A stretch of 43,669 nt of DNA, from assembly GCA_001896885.1 (NCBI GenBank), contig MKRJ01000029.1, positions 59,276-102,944 on the forward strand. Direction: 5' to 3'. This DNA comes from Rhizobiales bacterium 65-79. Lineage in GTDB: Bacteria; Pseudomonadota; Alphaproteobacteria; Rhizobiales; Rhizobiaceae. Shown here in pieces: positions 7,424-16,447 of the stretch. Every line of letters starts with the position of its first letter. Positions within the stretch are counted from its first letter, which is position 1. The translations under genes were made by a program, and so were the position numbers. Below the pieces are notes generated by a model that was not told where the DNA came from, searched no databases, and worked only from the letters and a program-made list of their open reading frames with translations.

Positions 7424-7810
7424 TCAGCCCACCGCGACAAGGGCGGCGGCGACGGCGCGATCCTCGGCGAGCAGCACGTTGAACGTGCGCACCGCCGCGC
7501 CCGTGCTCATCGGATCGGCGGAAATGCCGCTCCCGCGCAGCGCAGCGCGGATATCCGCCGGAAGCGGCCTGAGGTCCGTGCCCGTCCCGACAAGCAGGAT
7601 CTCGATTTCCCCGGCCTCCGCGAGGACGTCATCGAAATCGGCCGTCGCGAACCTTCCGGGATCGGCCGGCTGCCAGCCATAGATGCCGGAAGGCAGGCAG
7701 AGGATCGAGCCGCGATGCGACATGTCGGCGAAGCGGAAACCGCCATTGCCGTAGGCGTCGATCGGTGCGCGGCCGGGAAAATGGGCCTCGCGGATTTCGA
7801 TGCCGCTCAT
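7424..7810 (-). CDS. Mth938-like domain protein, NDUFAF3 homologue
   Basis: This 128-residue single-domain protein of the Mth938/DUF498 family is homologous to mitochondrial complex I assembly factor NDUFAF3. Visible features are GGFRFADMSHRGSILCLPSG (residues 23-42), the EILLVGTGTDLRPLP strand-loop (69-83) and STGAAVRTFNVLLAEDRAVA near the C-terminus. Its ATG overlaps the secDF stop by four bases, giving tight translational coupling. NDUFAF3-like, NDUFAF6-like and secD/secF/yajC genes are known to cluster in alphaproteobacteria, and this locus shows that order intact. Confidence 0.88.
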   Translation of the reverse strand: MSGIEIREAHFPGRAPIDAYGNGGFRFADMSHRGSILCLPSGIYGWQPADPGRFATADFDDVLAEAGEIEILLVGTGTDLRPLPADIRAALRGSGISADPMSTGAAVRTFNVLLAEDRAVAAALVAVG

Positions 7811-10374
7811 TTCGACGGAAGCTGCTGCGCTCCCCCCTTCGGGGCGGGTTCCGCCTCTTCGTCGGCCACAGGCGCCCAGGTCGGGCGCAGGTGGAACACG
7901 ATCAGCACCGGCGCCGCGATGAAGATCGAGGAGAACGTGCCGATGAAGACGCCGAAGAGCATGGACGAGACGAAGGAGCGTATGACCTCCCCGCCGAACA
8001 GATAAAGCGCGAGCAGGGCGAGGAAGGTCGTCGCCGCCGTCATTGTCGTGCGCGCCAGCATCTCGTTGTCGGAGAGATCGAGCAATTGCCCGAGCGGCAT
8101 CTTCTTGAAGCGTCGCAAATTCTCACGCACCCGGTCATAGATGACGACGGTGTCGTTCAGCGAATAGCCGACGATGGTGAGGAGCGCGGCGACGGTCGAC
8201 AGGTCGAACTCGATCTGCGTGACGGTCAGGAATCCAAGCGTCAGCACGACGTCGTTTATCGTGGCAATGATGGAGCCGATGGCGAACTGCCATTCGAAGC
8301 GCACCCAGACATAGACCAGGATTCCGGCCATCGCGGCGAGCACGCCCAGGATTGCCGACCACGCCAGCTCGCTGGAAACGGTCGGGCCGACAAGCTCGAC
8401 GCGCCTTATATCGTAGTTGGACGACAGGGTCTGGCGCGCCTTCTCGACGATCACGTTGCCGGTGGCTTCATCCTTCGCCGCGCCGATACGGATCAACGCG
8501 TCGGTTCCGTCACCGAACCCTTGGACCTGGATTTCCTGGATGCCCGCTTCCGTCAGCTTATGCCTGATGTCGCCGACATCGGCCTGGCCGGTCTTGGCCC
8601 GCACTTCCATGATCGTGCCGCCGGTAAAGTCGATGCCGAAGTTCAGCCCCTCGGTAAAAAGCATCCCCAGGGAACCCACGCACAGGCACAGCGAAAGCAC
8701 GAAGACCTGCAGGCGGACCTTCATGAATGGGATGCGCGTTACTTCCGGCACCAGCCGGAAATAGCCCTTGGGCAATGCTTTCGGGCGGGAACGGCGGAAC
8801 CAGGCAGCCACCACCCAGCGCGTGAAGGTGAAGGCGGTGAAAAGCGTCGTCATGATGCCGATGGCCAGCGTTACCGCAAAGCCGCGCACCGGACCGGACC
8901 CAAGGAAGAACAGCACTGCCGCGGCGATAAGCATCGTAAGGTGTGAATCGATAATGGTCGCCAGCGCCCGGTCGAACCCGAGCGAGAGCGTCTGTATCAT
9001 CGATCGGCCGTTTCGCTCCTCCTCGCGCATTCGCTCGTAGATCAGCACGTTCGAATCCACCGCCATGCCAACGGTGAGCACGATGCCGGCGATACCAGGA
9101 AGCGTCAGTGTCGCGCCCAGCAGCGACAGCGCCGCCACGATCAGCGCCAAATTCACCAGAAGGGCCAGGTTGGCGATCCAGCCGAGCAGTCCGTACGCGG
9201 CAATCATGAAGACGACCACCAGGACCGACCCGAACACGGCCGACATCTTGCCCGCATGGATCGAATCCGCGCCGAGGCCGGGCCCGACCGTTCGCTCTTC
9301 GACGATCGTCAAATTGGCGGGCAGCGCGCCGGCGCGCAGCAGAACGGCAAGATCGTGGGCGCTCTGCACCGTGAAATGGCCGGAGATCTGGCCGGTGCCG
9401 CCGAGGATCGGCTCGCGGATCACCGGCGCGGAGATCACTTTGTTGTCCAGGATGATCGCGAAGAGACGGCCGACATTCTGCTGGCTGGCGATGCCGAACC
9501 GGGTCGCCCCCTTATTGTCGAAGCGGAAGGACACGATCGGCTCGCCGGTCCGCTGGTCGAAGCCCGACTGGGCGTCGACAAGGTCCTCGCCGGAGACGAT
9601 GACACGGTTCTCGATGAGGTACGGGACCGGCGGGGTGTCGGTCGAATACATGATCGTGTCGCCGGCCGGCGCGCGCCCGGTCTTGATCGCATCCTCGACC
9701 GAATTCGACTGGTCGACCATCTGGAAGGTGAGCTTGGCGGTCTTGCCAAGGATATCCTTCAGTCGCTGCGGGTCGCCGAGACCTGGCACCTGCACCAGGA
9801 TGCGGTCGGAGCCCTGGCGCTGGATGATCGGCTCGGTCGTGCCGAGTTCGTTGACGCGGCGGCTGACCACCTCGATCGATTTCGTGAGCGCCGCGGAGAT
9901 GCGATAGTCGATGCCCTGGTCAGTGAGCGTGAAGCGCAGCAGGCCCGGCTCCGGCTCCTCGAGCGTCGTTTCGGTCAACGAGCCGCTACCGAACAATCCG
10001 CCCTGGACCGGGCTGGTGAGATCCTGCAGCGCCTTCTTGGCGGCGTCGAGTTGCGACAGGTCGCGAATGCGCACCTGCACGGTCTTGCCGGACAAGCCGA
10101 GCCCGGTATAGCCGATATGGGCATCGCGCAGCTTGCTGCGTATCTCGTCGCGCGTGGCGTTCAGGCGTTCGTCGACCAGGCTCTTGCGATCGAGCTGGAG
10201 CAGGATGTGCGAACCGCCCTGCAGGTCGAGACCGAGCGTCATCTGCTTCTTCGGCAGCCAATCGGGCAGTTTGTCGAGCGTCGCCTTGGGGACGAGGTTC
10301 GGCGCCGCGAACAATACGGCGGCCAGGACCGACAACCAGATCAGAACCGTCTTCCAGCGCGAGAAATAGAGCAT
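7807..10374 (-). CDS. secDF: Protein translocase subunit SecDF (fused)
   Basis: This 855-residue fusion of SecD and SecF uses the proton motive force to help complete protein export through SecYEG and supports membrane-protein insertion. The first membrane segment is at about 8-25, followed by GLDLQGGSHILLQL (48-61), the SecD signature. A large periplasmic region follows, then five more membrane helices. The SecF half begins near residue 550 (MKVRLQVFVLSL) and has its own FGIDFTGGTIMEV motif, then YSLNDTVVIYDRVREN. Separate secD and secF genes are common elsewhere; fusion is known in several bacterial groups. It is downstream of yajC with a gap of about 50 bp and coupled to the NDUFAF3-like gene. 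Confidence 0.96.
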   Translation of the reverse strand: MLYFSRWKTVLIWLSVLAAVLFAAPNLVPKATLDKLPDWLPKKQMTLGLDLQGGSHILLQLDRKSLVDERLNATRDEIRSKLRDAHIGYTGLGLSGKTVQVRIRDLSQLDAAKKALQDLTSPVQGGLFGSGSLTETTLEEPEPGLLRFTLTDQGIDYRISAALTKSIEVVSRRVNELGTTEPIIQRQGSDRILVQVPGLGDPQRLKDILGKTAKLTFQMVDQSNSVEDAIKTGRAPAGDTIMYSTDTPPVPYLIENRVIVSGEDLVDAQSGFDQRTGEPIVSFRFDNKGATRFGIASQQNVGRLFAIILDNKVISAPVIREPILGGTGQISGHFTVQSAHDLAVLLRAGALPANLTIVEERTVGPGLGADSIHAGKMSAVFGSVLVVVFMIAAYGLLGWIANLALLVNLALIVAALSLLGATLTLPGIAGIVLTVGMAVDSNVLIYERMREEERNGRSMIQTLSLGFDRALATIIDSHLTMLIAAAVLFFLGSGPVRGFAVTLAIGIMTTLFTAFTFTRWVVAAWFRRSRPKALPKGYFRLVPEVTRIPFMKVRLQVFVLSLCLCVGSLGMLFTEGLNFGIDFTGGTIMEVRAKTGQADVGDIRHKLTEAGIQEIQVQGFGDGTDALIRIGAAKDEATGNVIVEKARQTLSSNYDIRRVELVGPTVSSELAWSAILGVLAAMAGILVYVWVRFEWQFAIGSIIATINDVVLTLGFLTVTQIEFDLSTVAALLTIVGYSLNDTVVIYDRVRENLRRFKKMPLGQLLDLSDNEMLARTTMTAATTFLALLALYLFGGEVIRSFVSSMLFGVFIGTFSSIFIAAPVLIVFHLRPTWAPVADEEAEPAPKGGAQQLPSK

Positions 10375-10426
10375 TGCGTTTCGATATCCGTGCAGGAATC
10401 CGGGGGCAGTACCGCCCGGAAGATGT

Positions 10427-10768
10427 TTATTTCTTGGCGTTCTGGTTAGCGACCGGCTCGCCGCGCACGCGCACTTCCGCGATGGTCGAACGCACGGCCG
10501 TCACTTTTGTGCCGCCGCCGAGATCGATTTCCACCTCGCCGTCGTCGATGACCTTGGTCACCTTGCCGACGAGGCCGCCGCCGGTCACCACCGTATCGCC
10601 GCGCCTCAGCGCAGCAAGCATCTCGTTGCGCTTCTTCAATTGCGTGCGCTGCGGCCGGATGATCAGGAAATACATGATCACGAAGATCAGGATGAAGGGC
10701 AGGATGCTGATCAGCATGTCCGGCGTGCCGCCCGTGGCCGTCTGAGCATATGCGGGTGTTACGAACAT
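10427..10768 (-). CDS. yajC: Preprotein translocase subunit YajC
   Basis: This 113-residue protein associates with SecDF and the YidC insertase. A short periplasmic N-terminus is followed by a single membrane helix, MLISILPFILIFVIMYFLII (about 18-37). The conserved RPQRTQLKKRNEMLAALRRG comes next, then a small cytosolic beta domain with GDTVVTGGGLVGKV. The ATG at 10768 (MFVTPAYAQTA) is preferred over an upstream start at 10822. It matches rhizobial homologues and has GGGAGAG about 5 nt upstream. It heads the yajC-secDF-NDUFAF3-NDUFAF6 gene group. Confidence 0.93.
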   Translation of the reverse strand: MFVTPAYAQTATGGTPDMLISILPFILIFVIMYFLIIRPQRTQLKKRNEMLAALRRGDTVVTGGGLVGKVTKVIDDGEVEIDLGGGTKVTAVRSTIAEVRVRGEPVANQNAKK

Positions 10769-10926
10769 CCAACTCTCCCGAAAAGGAGCCAAGGCCCCGG
10801 AAAGTGGCCCGAATATAAGCATTGGGGGCCGTTTGCAACCGCGCCTTTGCCGCAGCGCCGGCTTTTCCCTGCGAAGGACGCATGTTACAGGCTCGGCGCC
10901 ATTCTGTCAGAATATGCGATGCGAAA

Positions 10927-11805
10927 ATGCCGGACATATCCGCCGACCTGCTTGCCGAAAAGATCGACCTCCTCATCAAGGCCGTCGAGCGGCTGGCGCC
11001 GCCGTCCGTGCCGCGAACCGACCTCGCCTCCGCCGACTGTTTCGTATGGGAAGCCGATCCCGGCTATCTGGAACCGGTCGGCAAGGTGAACCGGGTGGAT
11101 ATCGGCCTCATCCGCGGGGTCGACCACGTCCGCGACATCCTCCTCGACAACACGGAACGCTTCACCGCCGGCCTGCCGGCCAACAACGCGCTCCTGTGGG
11201 GCGCGCGCGGCATGGGCAAGTCGTCGCTGGTCAAGGCGGTGCATGCCTCGATCAACGCCGCACGAAAGCCGGGCGAGCCGCCGCTCAAGCTGATCGAGAT
11301 CCACCGCGAGGACATCGACACCCTGCCAGCGCTGATGACCATCCTCAAGAAGGCGCCGTTCCGCTTCATCCTGTTCTGCGACGACCTCTCCTTCGACCAC
11401 GACGACACGTCGTATAAATCGCTGAAGGCGGCGCTCGAGGGCGGCGTCGAAGGCAGGCCGGCGAACGTCATCTTCTACGCCACGTCGAACCGGCGGCACC
11501 TCCTGCCGCGCGACATGATCGACAACGAGCGGTCGACCGCGATCAACCCTTCCGAAGCGGTCGAGGAGAAGGTCTCGCTGTCGGACCGTTTCGGCCTGTG
11601 GCTGGGCTTCCACAAATGCTCGCAGGACGAATATCTCGAGATGATCCGGGGCTATGTCGACCACCACAAGCTCGCGATCGGCGCGGAGGAACTGCGCGCC
11701 TCGGCGCTCGAATGGGCGACCACGCGCGGCAGCCGTTCCGGCCGCGTCGCCTGGCAATTCGTGCAGGATCTGGCAGGCCGGCTGGGGCAGCGGCTGGAGG
11801 ACTGA
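10927..11805 (+). CDS. DUF815 family AAA-type ATPase
   Basis: This 292-residue P-loop ATPase has Walker A GARGMGKSS (92-100), Walker B FRFILFCDDLSF (about 148-159), a sensor-like ATSNRRHLLPRDM and the arginine-rich C-terminus GSRSGRVAWQFVQDL. DUF815 proteins are widespread in alpha- and betaproteobacteria and resemble AAA+ ATPases, but no target is established. The ATG at 10927 (MPDISADLLAEKIDLLIKAV) is chosen because upstream residues are non-conserved and overlap the yajC leader. It is transcribed divergently from yajC and convergently with the LytM gene, a neighbourhood common in Rhizobiales. Confidence 0.85.
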   Translation: MPDISADLLAEKIDLLIKAVERLAPPSVPRTDLASADCFVWEADPGYLEPVGKVNRVDIGLIRGVDHVRDILLDNTERFTAGLPANNALLWGARGMGKSSLVKAVHASINAARKPGEPPLKLIEIHREDIDTLPALMTILKKAPFRFILFCDDLSFDHDDTSYKSLKAALEGGVEGRPANVIFYATSNRRHLLPRDMIDNERSTAINPSEAVEEKVSLSDRFGLWLGFHKCSQDEYLEMIRGYVDHHKLAIGAEELRASALEWATTRGSRSGRVAWQFVQDLAGRLGQRLED

Positions 11806-11816
11806 CGGCTACTGAC

Positions 11817-11997
11817 GCGTGGTTCGAGGCTCGCTGCGCTCGCACCTCACCATGAGGGAGCCAAGTTCTGTCTCCCTGTCGCCAGGTTCCGATAGGCTGG
11901 GAAACAGCGGCTTCAAATGCTTCAGTACTGGGATGGCGGGCACCGTCCTACCTCATCCCGAGGTGCTCGCCCGAAGGGCGAGCCTCGAAGGACGCAC
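11817..11997. repeat. Inverted-arm intergenic repeat, copy 1
   Basis: The left arm (11817-11870, containing GTGGTTCGAGGCTCGC) and the right arm (11949-11997, containing GAGCCTCGAAGGACGCAC) are imperfect inverted copies around a roughly 80-bp centre. The element fills the space between two convergent genes. Three more copies occur in the window. The arms resemble the abundant palindromic intergenic repeats of rhizobial genomes. Confidence 0.75.
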
Positions 11998-12014
11998 GGC
12001 CGCGGTGAAGGCGG

Positions 12015-13478
12015 CTATTCCAGGTATTTGCGCGGATCGACCGGCGCGGAGTTCTTGCGCACCTCGAAATGCAACTGCGGGGAATCGGCGTTGCCGCTCA
12101 TGCCCGACAGTGCGATTTCCTGGCCGCGCTTGACCTTGTCGCCGCGCGACACCTCGATGCTCTTGGCGTGGCCGTAGACCGTCACCAGCCCGTCCTCGTG
12201 GCGCACCAGCACCGTATTGCCGAATTCCTTGAGGCCGTTGCCGGCATAGATCACCACGCCGTTCTCGGCCGCCTTGACCGGCGTGCCCTCTGGAACCGAG
12301 ATGTCGATGCCGTCGCCGTCCGAACCGCCGCTGCCGAAGGCCGAGATGATCCGGCCGCGCACCGGCCAGCGCATCTTGCCGATGCCGGTCGCGTCGGGCG
12401 CGGCGGCCTTGTCGTCGTCCTCGACGGCGGCGATCTGCTTGTCCGCCTTGTGCGGAGGCGTGTAGCCGGCCGGTTTTCCCTCGTCCGCCGCCGCGCTCGC
12501 CTTCGGCGCCGGCTCGGTGGTGCCGGTCTTGACCGGATCGACCTTCGTCTCCTCGGCGCGCGCCACCTTGGCGCCGCCCGCTCCCGGAATGGTCAGGACC
12601 TGGCCGATGCGCACGTTTGCGCCGGTCATGTCGTTGGCCTTCTTGATTTCGGCCACGCTGGCGCCCGTCTTTTTGGCGATGGCATAGAGCGAATCGCCAG
12701 ACTGCACGGTGTATTTGCCCGACTGGGCTGCCGAAGCTTCGGTCCGTTCGGCCGATGCCCGCGCGTCCGCCTTACGTTCTTCCTTGGCGCGCGGCGGCGG
12801 CTGCAGAGCGGCGACGCGCTCCGGCTCATGCCCCTTCTGCATGTCGTGCTCGGGCCGGGCATCGGCGACGCGGCGGCCGTCTTCCCTGTGGCGGGTCGGG
12901 ATGATGATCCTCTGCCCGGACCGCAGGGCCGAAGTGGAAGCCATGCCGTTTGCCGCCAGGATCTCCTTTACCGGCACGTTGAAGCGGCGCGACAGGCTAT
13001 AGACCGTGTCGCCTTCGTTGGCGGTGATCTGCGTGCCCCCTTCCCGCGACCAGCTCTCACGCGACGCCGCGGCGTCGTGGCGGCCTGCCTCTATCGGGCG
13101 CGAAACGGGCTGTGCGGCCGGCGGTTCGTAGCTGGCGACGCGGCGCGGCTGCGCCGGCTGGGAAGAACCGACCGGCGGCAGGCTCGACCCGGTGACCGGG
13201 GACATGTTCGATCCGTAAACGGGGCCGGTCGGCGACTGGCTGACGGTGCCGGTCGGCGCCGGGTCGACGCCCCTGTTGGACGCCAGGTTGTCGCCGGGAA
13301 ACGGCTGGCTGGCCGGCGGCCGCACCACGGTGTCGCCCCGATAGGTGGAGCCGGTGAACAGGGAGTCGGAGAAACGGGCGGTGTCGGAACTGCAGCCCGA
13401 CGCAAAGCCGCCGATGAGGAGAACGGCGGCGCCCAGCGCCAGCCTACGCTCGACCGTACCCAGAACCCGATGACGCAT
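12015..13478 (-). CDS. LysM/LytM (M23-fold) envelope lipoprotein, NlpD/DipM-like
   Basis: This 487-residue envelope protein probably activates cell-wall amidases during division. The hydrophobic N-terminus LALGAAVLLIGGFASGC ends at a probable lipobox with Cys29. LysM domains lie at about 149-195 (EGDTVYSLSRRF) and 254-298 (SGDSLYAIAKKT), and a LytM/M23 domain spans 369-487. In that domain the first zinc-ligand His is lost (GDGIDIS), and the HxH pair reads SPQLHFEVR, with Gln for the first His. It is therefore probably non-catalytic, as in NlpD/EnvC-type activators. The ATG at 13478 is preferred to a TTG six codons upstream. It follows pcm, surE and serS, a conserved order. Confidence 0.88.
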   Translation of the reverse strand: MRHRVLGTVERRLALGAAVLLIGGFASGCSSDTARFSDSLFTGSTYRGDTVVRPPASQPFPGDNLASNRGVDPAPTGTVSQSPTGPVYGSNMSPVTGSSLPPVGSSQPAQPRRVASYEPPAAQPVSRPIEAGRHDAAASRESWSREGGTQITANEGDTVYSLSRRFNVPVKEILAANGMASTSALRSGQRIIIPTRHREDGRRVADARPEHDMQKGHEPERVAALQPPPRAKEERKADARASAERTEASAAQSGKYTVQSGDSLYAIAKKTGASVAEIKKANDMTGANVRIGQVLTIPGAGGAKVARAEETKVDPVKTGTTEPAPKASAAADEGKPAGYTPPHKADKQIAAVEDDDKAAAPDATGIGKMRWPVRGRIISAFGSGGSDGDGIDISVPEGTPVKAAENGVVIYAGNGLKEFGNTVLVRHEDGLVTVYGHAKSIEVSRGDKVKRGQEIALSGMSGNADSPQLHFEVRKNSAPVDPRKYLE

Positions 13479-13612
13479 CGCTTTACCCGCACACAAGAGA
13501 ACTGTGCCGAATTAAAGCGCGTTAATGTTACCGGTCGGTTAAACGGTTAAAGAAAGAGGCAAATTCTCCTAAAATCCGCCGGAGATGGGCCGCAATCGGA
13601 CATGGACGTGCG

Positions 13613-14266
13613 TCAGAGCGCCGCCGCCACGGCCTGCATGATCGGTTGCAGCCGGACCTTGCCCAAATCCTCGCGCTCGAAACGGCTGCCGACCTTGGCG
13701 AGCCTGGTCAGCATCTGCTCGCCATCGCCGGGACCGATCGGCGTGACCATGATGCCGCCGGTGGACAGCATCTCCACGAAGCTGCGCGGATAGCTGTCGA
13801 AGGCGGCCCAGATGACGATGCGGTCGAACGGCCCCTCGCCGGAGAGCGGCTTCGAGCCGTCGGCGTGGCGCACCGCCACATTGTCGATGCCGAGCGCCTC
13901 CAGTCTCTGCCTCGCCAGTTCGGCGAGCGTCTTGTAGCGCTCGACGCTGAGCACGCGGCCCGACAGCCGGCCGAGCAGCGCGCCGGTGAAGCCCGAACCC
14001 GTGCCGACCTCGAGTACCCGCTGGCCCGGCGCGAGATCGAGCGTCGACAGCACCGCCGCCTGCAGGTCTATCCCCTCGATCGCCTCGCCGCATTCGATCG
14101 GCAGCATTCCTTCGGACCACAGGGCCTCGTGCCACTGGGCGGGCACGAAATTGCCGCGCGGCGTCGCCTCGATCGCCGCGAAAAGCTGCTTGGAGCCGAT
14201 GCCGCGCTGCCGCATCCTCAAGAGGAAGGCGGCGAAGGCCTCGCGCTCGTCATGGGGGCCGCTCAT
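13613..14266 (-). CDS. pcm: Protein-L-isoaspartate O-methyltransferase family protein
   Basis: This 217-residue SAM-dependent methyltransferase belongs to the family that repairs isoaspartyl residues in aged proteins. The SAM-binding motif is [18 protein letters not shown] (84-101), and [20 protein letters not shown] and [17 protein letters not shown] follow as in the family. The region equivalent to the usual GQTIS substrate loop reads [16 protein letters not shown] (58-73), which is divergent, so the substrate may differ. The start codon overlaps the surE stop (ATGA). It is located between surE and the LytM gene. Confidence 0.85.
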   Translation of the reverse strand: MSGPHDEREAFAAFLLRMRQRGIGSKQLFAAIEATPRGNFVPAQWHEALWSEGMLPIECGEAIEGIDLQAAVLSTLDLAPGQRVLEVGTGSGFTGALLGRLSGRVLSVERYKTLAELARQRLEALGIDNVAVRHADGSKPLSGEGPFDRIVIWAAFDSYPRSFVEMLSTGGIMVTPIGPGDGEQMLTRLAKVGSRFEREDLGKVRLQPIMQAVAAAL

Positions 14267-15021
14267 GCGATCAGCCGCTCCAGTTCGGCCATGGCGTCGC
14301 GATCGGTGAGGTCGAGCTTGAGCGGCGTGACCGAGATCCGGTTGTCCTTCAGCGCCGCAAGGTCGCTCCCCGGCCGCATCTCCGCCGGCTCGCGCCCGAA
14401 GCGCAGCCAGTAATAGGGGAAGCCACGCCCGTCCTGGCGCTCGTCGATCCACAGCCCGTGCACGAGCTTGCCCTGGTTGGTCACGGTGACGCCTTCGACG
14501 GCTTCGGGCCGGCAGCGCGGGAAATTGACGTTGAGGAAGGTGCCGGGCGCGAGGTCCGCCTCGATCAGCTTCGAGAGCAGTTCCGGCGCGTGCGCCTCCA
14601 CGGTTTCCCACGGCACGACGCGGCCGTCTTCCAGCACGTTGTAGGCCTGGCTGAGAGCGATCGCACGGAGGCCGATCATGCAGCCTTCCATGGCGCCCGC
14701 GACCGTGCCGGAATAGGTGACGTCGTCGGCGGTGTTGGCGCCGGAATTCACGCCGGAAAGCACCAGGTCCGGCGGCTCGGGCATCAGCCGCCGCACGCCC
14801 ATGATGACGCAGTCGGTCGGCGTGCCGCGCAGCGCATAGTGCCGGTCGTCGATCTTGCGCATCCTGAGCGGCTCGGAAAGCGAGAGCGAGTGCGCGAAGC
14901 CGGATTGGTCGGTTTCGGGCGCCACCACCCAAACGTCGTCGGAAAGAGTGCGGGCGATGCGTTCGAGCACCGCGAGGCCTTCGGCATGGATGCCGTCGTC
15001 ATTGGTCAGGAGAATGCGCAT
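14263..15021 (-). CDS. surE: 5'/3'-nucleotidase SurE
   Basis: This 252-residue metal-dependent nucleotidase acts on nucleoside monophosphates and can also act on short polyphosphate. The N-terminus [16 protein letters not shown] carries metal-binding Asp8 and Asp9. [12 protein letters not shown] supplies the conserved Ser, and [19 protein letters not shown] the conserved Asn and phosphate loop. It is full length for the family. It lies 24 bp after serS and overlaps pcm by four bases, forming serS-surE-pcm. Confidence 0.95.
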   Translation of the reverse strand: MRILLTNDDGIHAEGLAVLERIARTLSDDVWVVAPETDQSGFAHSLSLSEPLRMRKIDDRHYALRGTPTDCVIMGVRRLMPEPPDLVLSGVNSGANTADDVTYSGTVAGAMEGCMIGLRAIALSQAYNVLEDGRVVPWETVEAHAPELLSKLIEADLAPGTFLNVNFPRCRPEAVEGVTVTNQGKLVHGLWIDERQDGRGFPYYWLRFGREPAEMRPGSDLAALKDNRISVTPLKLDLTDRDAMAELERLIA

Positions 15022-15045
15022 GGGACTTTCTAGGGTGTGAACAGA

Positions 15046-16362
15046 TTAATCGATTTTTTCCATACCGCCCATATAGGGGCGGAGAACTTGCGGAATTGTG
15101 ACGCTGCCGTCGGCGTTCTGGTAGTTTTCCATCACCGCGATCAGCGCGCGGCCGACGGCGACGCCCGAACCGTTCAGCGTATGGACGAAGCGCGTGCCTT
15201 TTGCCGGAGCTTCCCCGGGGCCCGCCGAAGGGCGGTAGCGCGCATCCATGCGCCGCGCCTGGAAATCGCCGCAGACCGAGCAGGACGAGATTTCGCGATA
15301 ATTGTTCTGGCCGGGCAGCCAGACCTCGATGTCGTAGGTCTTGCGCGCCCCGAAACCCATGTCGCCGGTGCACAGCACCACGGTGCGGAACGGCAGTTCG
15401 AGCCGCTTCAGAACCGTCTCGGCGCATTCGGTCATGCGCTCATGCTCGTGCAGCGAGGAATCCGCGTCGGTGATGGAGACCAGCTCGACCTTATCGAACT
15501 GGTGCTGGCGCAGCATGCCGCGCGTATCCTTGCCGGCCGAACCCGCCTCCGAGCGGAAGCAGGGCGTCAGCGCCGTGAAGCGCAGCGGCAGCTTGTCCTG
15601 ATCGAGGATCTGCTCGCGGACGAGGTTGGTGAGGGGAACTTCCGCCGTAGGGATGAGGCCAAGCCTGCCTTCGCCATGTGGGGTGAAGAACAAATCCTCC
15701 TCGAACTTCGGCAACTGGTTGGTTCCGAAGAGAACCGCATCCCGCACCAGAAGCGGCGGCTGCACTTCCGTGTAGCCGTGCTCGGTGGTGTGCAGGTCGA
15801 GCATGAACTGCCCGAGCGCGCGTTCGAGCTGGGCGAGCTTGCCTTTCAGCACCGTGAAGCGGGCGCCCGACAGCCTCGCCGCCGTCTCGAAATCCATCAT
15901 GCCGAGCGCTTCGCCGAGTTCGTAATGCTCCTTCGGCTGGAAGTTCATGCGCGGCTTCTCGCCGACGACGCGCAGCTCGACATTGTCGCGCTCGTCCCTG
16001 CCGACCGGCACGTCGGCGAGCGGCAGGTTGGGGATGCAGGCCAGCGCGTCGGTGAGTGCCTGGTCGAGTTCGCGTTCCCTGCCCTCGCCTCCCTGGATCA
16101 CCGCCTTGATCTCGGCGACCTCGGCCTTCAGCTCCTCCGCGCGCGCCATGTCCTTGTCGCGCATGGCCGCGCCGATCTCCTTGGAGAGATAGTTGCGGCG
16201 CTCCTGCATCTCCTGCAGCGAGGCGACATGGGCGCGGCGCGCCTCGTCCCTCGCGATGAGATCGTCGACCGTCGCCTTTGCCTCGGACACGGCGATGCCG
16301 CGCCTGGCGAGGCCGGCTGCCATTTCCTCCGGATTTTCGCGAATCCACCTGATGTCATGCAT
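15046..16362 (-). CDS. serS: Serine--tRNA ligase
   Basis: This 438-residue class II aminoacyl-tRNA synthetase charges tRNA-Ser (and tRNA-Sec where present). The N-terminal helical arm (about 1-110), with [20 protein letters not shown] and a long antiparallel coiled coil, recognises the tRNA variable arm. Catalytic motif 2 is [20 protein letters not shown], and motif 3 is [29 protein letters not shown] is also typical. The length is normal for bacteria. It is 85 bp downstream of dnaG; in other Rhizobiales serS usually follows tatC. Confidence 0.97.
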   Translation of the reverse strand: MHDIRWIRENPEEMAAGLARRGIAVSEAKATVDDLIARDEARRAHVASLQEMQERRNYLSKEIGAAMRDKDMARAEELKAEVAEIKAVIQGGEGRERELDQALTDALACIPNLPLADVPVGRDERDNVELRVVGEKPRMNFQPKEHYELGEALGMMDFETAARLSGARFTVLKGKLAQLERALGQFMLDLHTTEHGYTEVQPPLLVRDAVLFGTNQLPKFEEDLFFTPHGEGRLGLIPTAEVPLTNLVREQILDQDKLPLRFTALTPCFRSEAGSAGKDTRGMLRQHQFDKVELVSITDADSSLHEHERMTECAETVLKRLELPFRTVVLCTGDMGFGARKTYDIEVWLPGQNNYREISSCSVCGDFQARRMDARYRPSAGPGEAPAKGTRFVHTLNGSGVAVGRALIAVMENYQNADGSVTIPQVLRPYMGGMEKID

Positions 16363-16447
16363 TGTCGGATCGATCCCTGAACAGGCGGTCAGGGGTTAGA
16401 CCGCATCCCGTGCCGATGCAAGATGGGCCGGGGATCGTGAAGCGGAA

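Noticed and set aside
12069-13550. 493-residue plus-strand frame opposite the LytM gene
   Set aside because: The opposite strand encodes recognisable LysM and M23 domains; this frame has no family features.
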